64,000 nt of DNA from Coptis chinensis (Eukaryota; Streptophyta; Magnoliopsida; Ranunculales; Ranunculaceae): NCBI GenBank assembly GCA_015680905.1, contig CM027385.1:21830501-21894500 (forward strand), written 5' to 3'. Position numbers and translations under genes: made by a program. Position 1 is the first letter of the stretch; every line of letters starts with the position of its first letter. Shown piece after piece: positions 34,701 through 46,275 of the stretch. The notes beneath the pieces were generated by a model that saw nothing but the letters and a program-made list of their open reading frames with translations, did no database searches and had not been told where the DNA came from.

Positions 34701-35728
34701 AACTCCCCTTGTGATGGGGGCGAGCCTTGGTTTATATAGAGATGGATTAGGGCGTACAAGCTTTGGAACCCCTTTAGAAAGCTTCATTTCTGTGTTTTAA
34801 TCACTTTTGGAAACATCCAAATCGAGTTCAAGCGGTGGAAACAAGCTGTGAAGGGTCTAGAAAAACACTGTTGCGAAATTAGAAGGAACCGCGGGCGCGC
34901 TTTGACATATGCTTAGTATAGCGCGTGCGCGCTATTACATCTTGACAACAGTACCTCAACTTTTTTCCATAGCTTTATAATGTCATAAACATGTTATTTA
35001 ATATCTTGTTTTGTGTATTCTCTCTGTATAATCAAGATGTGAGAATCTCACAACTCTGTAAAGTCGTCCTCAGTCTCAACCCGTTTCTTCGTATTTGTGT
35101 TGATTTCTATAAAACCAAGGAAATAGACTAATCAAATGAACTTATATTAATTAACTAGACAATATAACATAAATATGGGCATACATGTGTAGCATTTATG
35201 TGCTTATCAAAAGTGAAGTTCTTGGAACTGCTCTCCCATTCTACCACTTTGCATGCAAAACTTGATCAAGTCCAAGGGGATCTTCACCGCAGGAATACCG
35301 AGATGAGAACCCTTGGCCAAGCCATTATCCATGCCAATAAAGTCATGACTAGTTATGAGAGGGCTCTCAAAGAGAAGCGCCTACGTTCTGAGAAGAAGGC
35401 TGGTGATCTATTGGCGGAGACCTCTGAGTTATACTCCAAAGTGGTGGAGGAGGTGAAGAAGAGGTCAACTAAAAATTCCATTCGTTTTGCTCTGAGAGTA
35501 CTTGATGTTTCTAAAGAGTCCTTCAATGCAGCCAAACAAGTTAAGTTTGAGGAGGTTATTGAGGCTACTAGGTATGTTACTCAGTTGGACTATCAGGGGC
35601 GGGTTACCAACCCCTTAATCTTATTTCCTGATTTGAACACTAGTATCTCCACGATTCATAATGAACTTATGCCTGATGCCTCCTCCTCTTCTGAAGAAGA
35701 CACCGATGATGACATGCCTCCCGTTTAG
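31701..35728 (+). pseudogene. Accessory ORF of a Tat-type element, antisense to pol
   Basis: It lies in the long 3' internal region of element 5 and runs opposite to RNase H/integrase. Tat-group elements such as maize Grande are known to carry such an antisense gene encoding a nuclear protein. It starts at 31701; an early TGA at 31758 and a frameshift near 32030 break it. The N-terminal domain (LRARLALPLHPLSRECLIHF, then FKGKQSDEGWADHHLRVLGD) resembles the family called putative gypsy type transposon (PF04195), from memory. A second part has a long coiled coil (33490-33730 and 35205-35560, heptad-rich Lys/Glu) and an acidic end (SSSEEDTDDDMPPV). An intron with GTAAGG...CCCAG borders is likely at 33356-33430. 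An LTR-like insertion splits the coiled coil at 33731-35209. Confidence 0.6.
33731..35209 (-). mobile_element. LTR-derived insertion in the accessory gene
   Basis: A 1.48-kb non-coding block interrupts the coiled-coil frame, which reads NLNKQ before it and KVKFLELLSHS after it. Its right end is GTGCTTATCA, so on the minus strand it starts TGATAAGCAC like Athila-group LTRs. It contains CGCAAGCGCACGAGGTC and a CCACCCTAGACC segment typical of such LTRs. The left end lacks a TG and no 5-bp duplication is found, so the boundary or the insertion itself is degraded. It is not the same family as A or B. Confidence 0.5.
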
Positions 35729-36469
35729 CTTCCTTTCTTGCCAGTGCCAGTTTCAGGTGAGTGTTCTGTTCAGCCTTCAACCGTTCTAGCCAGTCCTAAC
35801 ATACAGTCAGTTCTTGATGATGGTGCAACAGCAAGTACTGATGCTAAACCAAAGTTTGATTCTACCCCTGCTCAACAGGCTAACTAAAGACTTAGCTATT
35901 CAGTTCATGATTTAGAAAACAATTATTTTGAAACAATTATTCTATAGGTCTGTAATATTGAGCTATGTAACTCACATACTATTTACTTACTGAGCTCTGC
36001 AGCTCTTCTATTTTATGCATGCACTTAAAGCCTTTTATGTTATAGAACATATAATGACATATACTACTATGCATATTCTACCCCTGATGCCCCCAAAGTT
36101 CATTTGGAACAACAATAGGTGTCCCTAGTAGGCTAAACAGGTTAAAATGAGGCATAACCAGAATCTGATCAGGATATCATGGGAGCCGTTCAAGTTAAGT
36201 GTAACTGTAAGTTCGATCGTAATAGAGACATAGTGCCCAGATGAGCCATGTGTCTTTGCGAAAGTAACTTGGTGCCTTGAGCACAACACTGTGTTTAGTA
36301 ACGTTAGGTCCTATTTATTTAAAAAATAAATAAGTTATCATCAGAACATCAGTGGGGGAGTCTTCCTCAGCGCCATCATGCATATATAATTCCAGGCCCA
36401 TGATTGTGTGCTAGGATCTGGATCCAACCCAAATCTTCCTAGCAACCCCCATTTTTAATGTTATGAGAG

Positions 36470-36800
36470 CTCTAGGAACTGCCATACAGTTCGGGCTCCT
36501 AAAAACATTATCTCTTATTCCAAGTCAAACTGGCATACAACTTACTGAACTATTAGTGTGGTTAGATTTCCTAAAGGCTTAACCCATCGAGGATAATTGC
36601 AGTCTGAAAGAACTGGTGTACATTTCAAGCTGCATGGGTATGAGAAAAGAACTGGCATACAGTTCAACTTCCCCAAACTCATTACCACTGGTTCTAAAGC
36701 AAATTGGCATACAATATTCTTGAACAGATAGTGAGAAGATAAATCCCTAAATGCTTAGTCTATTGTGGATAATAAATAAAGAACTGACGTAATGAATAAA
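36470..36800. repeat. About 173-bp tandem duplication with GAACTG-N5-CAGTTC palindromes
   Basis: Two repeat units start with the interrupted palindromes at 36476-36492 and 36649-36665. Weaker related words (AACTGGCATACAA, GAACTGGTGTACATTTC) lie between them. The repeat is in the non-coding part of element 5 between the accessory gene and integrase. The sequence 35729-36470 has no gene. Confidence 0.65.
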
Positions 36801-36899
36801 TTCGATTGCAAGGTGAGGAACTTTATTGATGACTAGAGAGAGTAAACAATGCATACAGAGGCATGAAATAATAATGTACTGATAGTACTTGTGAAGGTG

Positions 36900-38462
36900 C
36901 TGTGCATTCCATGGTTTGACAAGAACGTCCCTTTCAACAGTACGTAGGTAGTAAAAACCAGTTCGGCCAACCTTGTGGATGATGTATGGTCCTTCTCAGT
37001 TAGGCCAAGCTTGCCGTTATACTCTGGGATCTCACGCAGAACCAGGTCGCCAGATTTGAAAGATCGAATTCGGAATCAGTTGGTTGGTAGCCAAGTGCAG
37101 TGCGTCACCTTCTCATTTTTCATCTAAGAGATCTATTTCTCTGCATAGTAATTCCTCATTGTCTAGGGTGTGCACAATGTTCAACTTTTGAGTGGGAGCT
37201 ACAAGTTCGGGAGGCATGACAGCTTTAGTTCCATAGGTCAGTGAAAATGGGGACTCACCAGTCAATCGTTTGGGTGTAGCTTGGTATGCCCATAGGACTT
37301 TAGGTAGTTCCTTGACCCATAAGCCTTTTGCGTCATCTAATTTGCTCTCATGTTGTCCAAAATAACCCTATTGGAGGCTTCAGCCTGACCATTGCCTTGT
37401 GGATACCTTGTAGTTGAGAACAGATGGGTAATGTGAAACTCCTCACAGAGTTCAGCGACCAATCTGCCAGCGAACTGTTGCCCATTATCTGAGATGATAA
37501 ATTTGGGTATGCTAAACCTGCAGACAATGTTTTTCCAAATGAACTTTCTGACATCCTGTTCCCGAATGAAGACAAGGGGAGCTGCTTCTATCTACTTGGT
37601 CAAGTAATCCGTCATGACCAGTACGAATCTGACATTGCCAGGAACGGGTGGAAAAAGGCCTACAATGTCAGTTCCCCACTGTGCAAATAGCCATGGGCTG
37701 GCCAACGGGTGCAACTCTATTGCTGGAGCATGGATAAGTGGAGCATGTCGTTGACACTTTACACATTTATGGGCAAATACTTGTACATCCTTTTGCATAT
37801 AAGGCCAAAAGTATCCTTGCCTTAGGATCTTGAGGGCTAGTGTTCTACCCCCCGCGTGGTTGCCACAAATTCCTTTGTGAACCTCTCGCATGACCTGTTC
37901 AGCGAGGTCTGGAGAGAGACATCGAAGATGAGGTCCCAAAAAGGACTTCTTGTAGAGATCATCTTCAATGAGGGTGAATCTTGGTACCTTTGCAAGCAGA
38001 CGCCTTACTGTGTTCTTATCCTCCGGGAGTGTTCCGTCTTTGAGGTAAGACTTGTATGAATCCATCCAGTTTGGTGTGGTTGTTGGAATAATACAAACTG
38101 TTATAACTGTGAGTTCTTAGATACTAGGTTTGTCTTGGAACTTTATAGGGATGCAGAAAGACTCACTATTGCCAAACATTGAGGCAACATATGCCAAAGT
38201 GTCTCTATGTTAATTTTCTGATCGAGGCAACTGATAAAACTAAATACTCTAAGACTTGGCCTAAAGATCCCTTGCCAATTCCAGGTATTTGGCCATTCGT
38301 TCATCCCTGGCCTCATATCCTCCATCAACTTGAAACATAACCAACTGCGAGTCACTAAAAACTGTGAGGTATGTTAGGTCCAGGTTGAGAGCCATTGTGA
38401 GGCTAGCAAGTATCGCCTCATACTCTGTCTCATTGTTAGAGGCATTAACACGCGCCCCTTTT
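36900..38462 (-). pseudogene. RNase H and integrase of element 5 (Tat-type Ty3/Gypsy)
   Basis: RNase H degrades the RNA template and integrase inserts the cDNA. From 38462 leftward, the RNase H end reads [15 protein letters not shown], then [19 protein letters not shown]. It is followed by the HHCC zinc-binding domain (VHKGICGNHAGG...CVKCQRH, 37950-37740). The integrase core has Asp in WGTDIVG (about 37675), Asp in ISDNGQQF (about 37490) and Glu in GNGQAEASNR (about 37390), so all three catalytic residues are recognisable. A TAG at 37592-37594 replaces the Trp of the usual YFTKWIE. Further frame changes lie near 38145 and below 37350. The C-terminal part includes FKSGDLVLREIPEYNGKLG near 37030. 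The start is cut at 38462 by the LTR of element 2. RT and gag are absent. Confidence 0.8.
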
Positions 38463-40060
38463 TGTGTTTATTAGATGGTATATGGATGATGTAGATAGAT
38501 GATGTAGATGGATGATGTAGATGGATGATGGTCGTTGAACAAAATAGAAGCGTATCAAAGCCTCATTATCCCTCAATAAGTAAAGGATGAGTAGGGTATC
38601 GTTCCACTTTTAAGTGTATGTTAAGTGAAGGACAGGACTAGAAAGAGGGTTTGAGGGATTAAAAACTATGATTTTAGAGATTTTAGATTCTAATGCTAAA
38701 CTAAACTAAACTAACCAAACAATTGAGAATTTATAAGAGAAGGAATTCAAGAGATTAGAATCCACCAATACTTTTGACTTATGGCATTCTACTTCATGGT
38801 TGTTCTCACAAGTAAACTACAATTAGGCAATCGAGCGAGTGCCGATGCCCTCTTGGACGAAACATCGTTAACAATTAACTCTACTTAAGGTTGTTCCTAT
38901 GTTTATGCTATTAATATCTTCTTTCCTTTTATGTAAGCTCGGACAACCATTCATTGTATTACCGAGAGCAATATCAAGGAATACTTTCTAATAGGGCGTC
39001 CATTCAATAAATCACCACTTAAGGCAAACACAAAGAATACTTCCCCTAGGCAGCCACTCCCTGAGCTATCCCTTCTAAGGCAACACAAAGAATACTTCCC
39101 TAACTTTAAAAAACTATACTACTAGAAGAAAAGTAAAGAACACTAGCATGATATTAATATTGCAAAACATAAACCCTATTCTATACTTCTATCCCCTGGT
39201 GTGGGCAATGGAACTAATAACTAAAAACATAAAGAACTAATCTGATTGAAGAACACCATGAATCAAAAGAATCATTAAACCTTAAGCATCGGCTTCATCT
39301 CCTCCCTTGAAGGAGAAAATTAGCCTTCCATAAAGAAGGAAGAACGAGAAGAAGAAGAGTCGAAGAATATAAGACTAGAAAGACTAATTTATTAAGACTC
39401 AACTAGTTAAAATTGAATCTTTTATTATTAATCTCTCTCTGCCTCAAGTTCTGGAGACAAGAGTATAAGTGAATTGGCAAATTACATGAGGCACTTAGGT
39501 CCTCTATTTATAAGGGTTACAATAAGTTCTAGAAGCATTCCAAACTGCCATTTGTTTTCTAGTACAAATCAACTTCTTTCAGAGTCCAACTTCGTCTCCA
39601 AAACTGAGAAGAAACTGGCTACAATGTCGTTCAAGCATCTGGACGCACAATCCTTACGTCTCAGATGTGAGCAATGCGTCTGGCCGCACGATCCATGTGT
39701 CCCAGACACAGAAGTCTATTTTGCCTATTTTGCTCTATCCTTCTATCTTCTTTTGCAGGCTTTCGTCCAAGCAACAAATATTTTTGTCTTGGGCCTCCAA
39801 ATAGGCTTTAAAATAGGTCCAAGTCGCATCCTTAATAGCTTCAATTCCTTGGCCTTCTCCATGATTGTCCACAGGCTTTCTTTGTGATCTTTAATGCTCT
39901 GAATTGCTCTGTTTACCCTTTTTTCTCTGATATTCCACAAAACTCTCTTTTTCACCTGTAGAATTATAAAACATAACTTACAAACACTATTAGTCCACTA
40001 AGATGGCTAAACAAGAGGCATAATCGAGGGTTAAATTGCACTTTTTGAGCACTTATCACA
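38463..40060 (-). repeat. 3' LTR of element 2 (family B)
   Basis: It is homologous to 2047-3671 over its length. A longer run of the GATGTAGATGGAT microsatellite lies at 38475-38530, and a TATA box near 39500-39510. On the minus strand it starts TGTGATAAGTGCTC at 40060. About 16 bp of the usual end (next to the RNase H of element 5) are missing compared with 2047-2062. The short purine stretch GTTGGGAGT right of it on the minus strand fits a polypurine tract. Confidence 0.8.
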
Positions 40061-42036
40061 ACTCCCAACTAGCCTTTTGCTAGTCTCTTAGAAAATAAGA
40101 TAAAAAAAATAGATAAGTGATCAAAATCATATCCTAATAACAAAAATAAAATCCTAACTCACTTTCGCAGGCATCGCGTTTGCATTTACAATATGCAACA
40201 TGACTTTAAACCTTTAAGTTCCCTAAAAAAGACGAGTTGTAGTCTCGTGAGGGTTTTCAGGTGATATACCCACAAAATCAATCAATAGCATGTTCAAGAA
40301 TGATATTTTTGAGAGAGAGAAATTCCTTACCCACTTAGTGCTTACTCCAACAGACGGTCTCCATTGCTAACTACATTGCTATAAAGACTCATAGATTATG
40401 ATGGGAGATAGTAAAAATTGACAAAATTCTCAATCAAGGCTTATGTGTGTACTTAGTCAATCTCCTATACTCTCCTATCCAAGAAACGGAATCCCTAGTT
40501 TACCTTTAGACAGATAATCTCGACTTTCAATCCTCACCGGTCATACTCTCAGAAAATAATCTCTCAGAAGATGGTATACTATTTTACCTCATGTATGTGG
40601 GGAAAAGAATAATGAATACGAACATCCCACATACTACCTTGAAAAACGGACTTCTAGATGACAGTAGTCTCATGGAAAGAATGTCAATCACATATGAAGT
40701 GTCGGGTCCTTCACTTTAACATCCTTTCACCTATTCTAGACTTCGTACCATACTGTAGTGGTAAGTCATGGGTTGTAACTTAGCTTGGGTATTGGTTTAC
40801 GAAGGAAAGGTGAAAAGGATTCAAATGTTGTTTCTGAAAAACACTAAGGGTTTTGCTTCATTCTTTGGAAGATTTTTTCAAATTCTGTATTGCAGAGAAA
40901 ATTCTTCCTTTGTCTTAGCTTTTCCATCCATTCTGCTAAACTTATTATTATTATTATTATTTTTTTACTCAGTGGTATATCCTTGATTAGTATTAGATAT
41001 GCTTGTTTTCCACTAACTTCTTTCACTTAGAACAAAATGATGGTTTTTATTGTATCTCTCTGATATTTCCTTATAATCTTTCTTTTGTGCTCTTTCTTCT
41101 TCCTTGTTCCCCTCGTATTTTCAGAAACATATGGGTATGGCTGCATAAAAGGTTTTTGGCTATACTCGTCTGGAGTTGGGTAAATGGTAAAGGGTTTTAT
41201 GAAAGAAAATGACTCATTGTAAGGCTCAAAAGGGTTTAACATGATGGTCCTACTAGGTTGGATAAAGGCTGAATGGGTTCATGACTTGACTTGTCAGTAT
41301 GATACTCTGTTTCGAATAGACTACAAGACCTAATGGCTATCTCCCCAGTTGATGTCACTTCGTGATTAACCAAATCAACAAATAAAGAGACTATATTACA
41401 ATGACATAAAGAACTGAAATATGTTGAGTTACTAAGACTCGGATTTTTCGTAAGGACTCTCCAAAGAATGAGTATAAAGCTCAAGTCTCACGGGCTAAGT
41501 TTAAAAATTCTACTTCGAGTTTACTAGGGGTTTAAATCTCTCTTCTAGCAAAAGTACACAAAACTGACCAAGTACTATAGTGGTGCCTTGATAAAGAATT
41601 CTATTAACAAGAACTATGTCCGAGCATAATAAATAGTCTAAGCGGTAATAAAATCAATAATATCAACTATCTATCAAACTCAACACTAAGCAGTATAGAA
41701 TATATATATCTCAGACTCATCATTAAAATTCATTTTTCTCATGCTGCTGATATAGAAACAAAAATATTTTAGTTTTTGAAAACTAATTTTTGAAATTCAT
41801 TTCTCAAGTACACCCTCCCCCTACTTATGCATGCATTGACCTCAATGTATAAAGAAGTAAATGAAATGGATGAGAAAAAGGTAGGATATTACCATTGATG
41901 CCGAATATCAGAATTAGTTCAAGAAACAAAGCAAATATTTTTAGGTCTTTTTTTGTCAGATCCCCAAGACATAATGTAAGTCTTTTAAAGTCAGATTCTC
42001 ATGACTTTTGAGTCCTTTATAGTCAGATCCTTAAGA
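40061..42036 (-). other. 3' internal region of element 2, non-coding
   Basis: No convincing ORF is present. At 41943-42036, immediately after the RT-derived frame, lie three units of a GTCT..RGATCTGACT motif that also occurs in element 3 at 51750-51779 and 52041-52070. The rest is AT-rich. RNase H and integrase, expected here in an intact element, are absent. Confidence 0.65.
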
Positions 42037-42963
42037 CTAGTATTCCCACCCACTAGGTTTCACTTTGTAGGAATTCTTCTGATCTCTCTTAGTAGATGAT
42101 TGACAAAAGTATACCTTGTACCAACAATTTTCTCTTAATGGCTGTAACCGAGAACAAGTTTCAAAATGGCAATTCTTACAGCAGCCTAGCTTACGCACTC
42201 TCCTCTTATGTGCAAATGGACTTTTACCGAACCCTACACGAGCCATAGAAATAATCTTCCTTTGAAGGTCAACAGGGAGTAAATCCCATAAACTAACAGG
42301 TGGGGAACACTTAGGTTTCCAGCTCAAAATTGATCTCTCGACAACATGCTTACTTCCTGTAGACATTTTCGCTTGATCTACTAGAATTCCTTCCTTTGAA
42401 ACTTGGTGACCCATCACTATCCCTTCCTTTACCATGAAGTGACACTTTTCCCAGTTTAGAACTAAGTTGATATCGCAACAGCATTTAAGGACTAAGGAGA
42501 GATGGTGCAGGCAATCCTCAAACGGACATGTGAATGTGGTCTTCTCTTGGTCCTCAGGGTGAATATGGATCTGAAAATATCCTGAGTAACCATCAAGAAA
42601 GTAGTAGTAAGCTTGTCCAGCTAATCTTTTTAACATCTGATTGATGAAAGGCAATGGAAGATGATCTTTCCTCGACGCGCTATTCAACTTCCTGTAATTA
42701 ATGCAAACTCTCCATCCAGTCTGAATCCTGGTTGGAATCAACTCATTGTTCTCATTCTCGATCAGTGTGGTTCCGAACTTCTTCGGCACAACTTGAACTG
42801 GACTAACCCATTGACTATAAGAAATAGGGTAGATAATGAAAGCGTCAAGGAGTTTGACCACCTCTTCTCTAACTACTTCCTTTATCTTCAGATTAAGCCT
42901 CCTTTGTGGTTGCTTAGAAGTCTTGGAATCCTCTTCCAAATGAATCCTATGTTGAACTATCAT
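42037..42963 (-). pseudogene. Deleted and chimeric reverse transcriptase of element 2
   Basis: The frame has 308 codons. Residues 1-145 are Ty3/Gypsy RT (SQWVSPVQVVPKKFG, WRVCINYRKLNSASRKDHLP, DGYSGYFQIHIHPEDQEKTT). The RT then jumps from TCPFEDC directly to NWEKCHFMVKEGIVMGHQVS. The FGL.NAP region and the catalytic x-x-D-D motif are missing, so no polymerase activity is possible. After DQAKM (about residue 200) the RT sequence ends and about 108 unrelated residues follow, with LWDLLPVDLQRKIISMA and the Cys pairs CCKNC and CSRL, to the stop at 42037. The tail contains an AAG/GTATAC splice-donor-like site, which suggests captured host gene DNA. I do not recognise the tail. Confidence 0.75.
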
Positions 42964-43099
42964 AGGGTTGATCCCCTTGATATCATCAATTGTCCAACCT
43001 ATAGTTGACTTGTGTTCCTTTTAAAAGTGCTACTAACCTGGATTCTTGCTCCTCAGTCAAATCTGATGTAATGACTACTGGGTAGGTTCCCAAATCTCC

Positions 43100-44503
43100 C
43101 TAGAAAACATACTTGAGTGTAGACGGTAAAAGTTTCAATTCTAGCTTAGGCGGCTCCTTCTTAAGCTCTTTAGATGGTCCATCGGGCATATGCGATTCAA
43201 ATTTTTCTTTGAACTTGCTGTCATCCATGACAGGCGATGAATCCAAAATCACATTGATTGCCTCGACAATAAGTTCCTCACAATCTAAGTTTGTCAGAGC
43301 TTTCAACAACTTGTCAACAGGATATGAATGAGTCAGATAATCCTGTGCTAACACTTCAATCATGCATACCTCATTCACAACACACACCTCATGTGGTTGT
43401 TGTAATATATGGAAAACATTGATCTCGACTCTCATATTACCAAAGGATAACGTCATATTACCGTTTCGACAGTTGATGAGTGCATTTGCAGTGGCCAAGA
43501 ATGGTCTACCTAGAATGATTGGTATCTGCCTACCAGATGTACGTTCTGTGTCGAGCACTATGAAATCAACCAGATAATAGAAATCTTCGATCTTAACTAT
43601 GGCATCTTCAATAATTGCTTTAGGTATCTTTACTGATCTATTTGCAAACTGTAAAGTAACATCAGTCGGTTTTAGATCCTTCAATCCCAACTTCTCTTAG
43701 ACAAAATATGGTAGAAGATTCACACTCACACCCAAATCTAATAAAGCTTGCTCCTCCAAAGAATCTCTAATTCTGCATGTAACAGTTGGACTTCCAGGAT
43801 CTTTTAATTTCACAACCGCTAGATTATGTAGGTACGATGAACATCTTTGAGCGATAAAAGCTTTTTTCGGAATATTGGTCTTCTTCTTCACTAGATCTTT
43901 CATGAATTTGGCATACGAAGGAACTTGCTTGATGGCGGTCAGAAATGGGATATTAATATGCAGATTCTGAAATACATGGCATATCTCCTTATACTGGTCA
44001 TCCTTTTTGGTATTCACTAGTTTTGAAGGAAACGGTGCTGGCGGATTCTTCAATATCGGTTCTCTTCTTTCAGCTTCGGTTGGCTTGGTAACAGATAGTG
44101 GAGTGACAGGTGGAGTCACTCGTGATGACTTCTTCTTACTTACTTCCACAATAGTCCCTTCAACTTCTTTTGCAATAGTTTCTTTAGCAGGTGACACAAC
44201 ACTAGATATATCTAGAAAGTTAGAACTGGGTGGGATGGTGGGGACATAAGTTTCCTTAGGTTCCGCAGAATCTTTTCTTGGTTCATAGATAATCTTGTTA
44301 TCAACTTTCTTGTTTGACCTTAGAGTGGTGACATAATTAACTTGTTCATTAGACTGAGTAATCTCCAGGTTATCCACCTGCAAGACACCTCTTCCTTTCG
44401 GATTTGGCTCCGACTGGCTTGGTAATGCTCCTTTCGATCTTTCGGTCAAGGCGGCAGCGATTTGCCCTATCTGGCCTTGAATGACATTAAAGTTATTCTC
44501 CAA
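43100..44503 (-). pseudogene. gag C-terminus and aspartic protease of element 2
   Basis: The protease matures the polyprotein. From 44503 leftward, a Thr/Pro/Lys-rich linker is followed by FQNLHINIPFLTAIKQVPSY. The protease then has ALLDLGVSVNLLPY, where the active site is D-L-G in place of D-T-G, as is common in Athila. The domain runs on to IPIILGRPFLATANALINCR. A TAA at 43691-43696 (YFV stop) replaces the usual Tyr. After the protease comes MIEVLAQDYLTHSYP, a conserved linker also seen in element 3 (MIESFARDYF). RT follows at 42963 after a further break. Confidence 0.8.
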
Positions 44504-45834
44504 CTTCTGGGTTCTTTGATTTGTCTGTTTTAGCTCATTGACAATGGTGGTGATAGCTTCTTCCAGATGTGGGATAACTGCTTTGCTCGACTAAGGCGTA
44601 CGGGTAATATATCCACTCATAAGATCTGGTACTAACTCTCTGTTTGTGTTGGCTTGGTATTGCTGGTTCTGATATGACTGTTGATTTCTGTATGGTTGCT
44701 AGCGGTTTTGGAACTGATACTAGTTATTCTGGAACTGATTTGACTGATTTTGGAATCCTGAAGGAAAATTCCCTGATTTGTATTTGTGGCTTCCAATAAT
44801 TTTGTCCCTGATTGAACTGGTTATTTTTTCCTAAAAGTTGATACTACATGCCTCTGCATTAGTATCCAAATAGTACGAACACTCTTCAGTGGTGTGGCCT
44901 TCATCAGAACATAGCTCACAAATGGCATAACAAGGCTTGGATGGCTGAGGTTTAGCTTGGAAATTGTTTACTTTTGGAGGATTCATGGAGAACTGATCAA
45001 ACTTCTTGTTCAGAGTTTCAAGTCCTGTTCATAGGCTTGCCATAATTGATAGCATTGCTTAATTTAGGTCTTCTTGAATTTGGTTGCCAAATTGCTTCGG
45101 CAACACCTCCACTCTAGCTACGTCCTCATTGCTAGTACTCCATTGTTGAGTGTTTTCAGCTAAATTCTCGAGAAAGTTGTAGCTTCCTCTCCATCTAAAG
45201 ATGTAAACTTACCTTGATGCATTGATTGTATCATCTGCTTGTTCATAGTAGAAAGTCCTTGAAAGAAAAAATGAGCCAGTGTGCTCTTATCATAACCATA
45301 ATGTGGACATGAGACTAGCAGATTATTGAATTTCTCCCAGCTTTGATGATATTCTTCAGTCACCTTCCCTTTGAAATTGTAGATGGCTTGCTGCATACCA
45401 TTCGGAGGCTTTACCTACAAGTGAGAGTGGAAAAAGAATTAACTTGATACTCTCATCCCTGATATTCTGGTTCTTGAAAGTTCTGAGGACTGATAGAAAT
45501 TTGTTCATGTGAATGAATAATGAACATTATCTCAACCATTGAACTTTGGAAGCATAGAGATTACTGATGCTCTAACTTCAAACTGGTTAGCTTCTGTCTC
45601 TGGAAAAACAATATTGCTGGGTGGGTCTCCAATGATTGGTGAATAGAAATCACTCAGCTTCTTCCTTTGTTGTGCTTGCATGGGTGGGATAGCTTCGGGA
45701 TTATTGGTGTCCAAAACAACTCCATCATTGCGTACGGCCATTATTTCAATCTCATCTAGTATTCTTGTGAGTCGGTTGTTAAACCTTGTCCACTGTTGTG
45801 TTCTTACCGGACGATGATATGGACGACGGGGCAT
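44504..45834 (-). pseudogene. gag of element 2
   Basis: It starts at 45834 with the same MPRRPYHRPVRTQQW as element 1 and is closely similar to it. Compared with element 1, the middle (near 45400-45535) has lost about 100 bp, including most of the FPLSLEGKASEWL region, so this copy cannot make normal gag. The frames at 45532-45834 and 45160-45396 are the best preserved pieces. Cys codons of a zinc knuckle remain recognisable near 44880-44935. Confidence 0.8.
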
Positions 45835-45911
45835 ACACTAGAAAATGATATGCGAAAATGATGAAAAACTATCCTACAACGCTTGAATAATATGCAACTA
45901 TTCTCAATTAT
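45835..45911 (-). other. Remnant of element 2 leader
   Basis: It matches the leader of element 1 (near 1442-1530) up to CTATTCTCAATTAT, then stops at CACTACTAAAAAAAA. The rest of the leader, the primer site and the 5' LTR are missing from the window. Confidence 0.7.
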
Positions 45912-46275
45912 CACTACTAAAAAAAATACATATTATGACGCATGTTTTTCATCTATCTTGACGGTTTTATTGAAAACCGTTTGTGTTATTGAAAACCGTT
46001 TTATTGAAAACCGTTTCATCTATCTTGACATTTGTGTTATTGAAAACCGTCAAGATAGGTATTTTGGTAAAAACTTTATGATGGCTGTTGCAACATTATG
46101 TCGGGTATAACACAAGTGTCAAGAAAATATGATAGTTTTATGACGGTTGTTGCAACATTATGTCATGTATAACATAAGTGTCAAGAAAATATGATGGTTT
46201 TATGACGGCTGTTGCAACATTATGTCACGTATAACACAAACGTCAAGAAACTTTGATAATTTGTTGATGGGTTTC
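45912..46275 (+). mobile_element. CACTA-type transposon left end with subterminal repeats
   Basis: It starts CACTACTAAAAAAAATAC, a CACTA-superfamily terminus. Subterminal structure: a perfect 16-bp inverted repeat CTATCTTGACGGTTTT (45953-45968 against 46043-46058), repeated ATTGAAAACCGT words, and three tandem 62-bp units with GTTGCAACATTATGTC (46087, 46149, 46211). Such repeats bind transposase in known CACTA elements. The element is interrupted by element 3 at 46276. Confidence 0.7.

Noticed and set aside
33731..35209. Large intron of the accessory gene
   Set aside because: Although CAG/GTTAAT could be a donor, the right end is a TTATCA LTR terminus and no acceptor with a polypyrimidine tract precedes the next coding bases. 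An insertion fits better.
36470..36800. CRISPR-like array
   Set aside because: The repeats are few, imperfect and part of a longer tandem duplication inside a plant retrotransposon.
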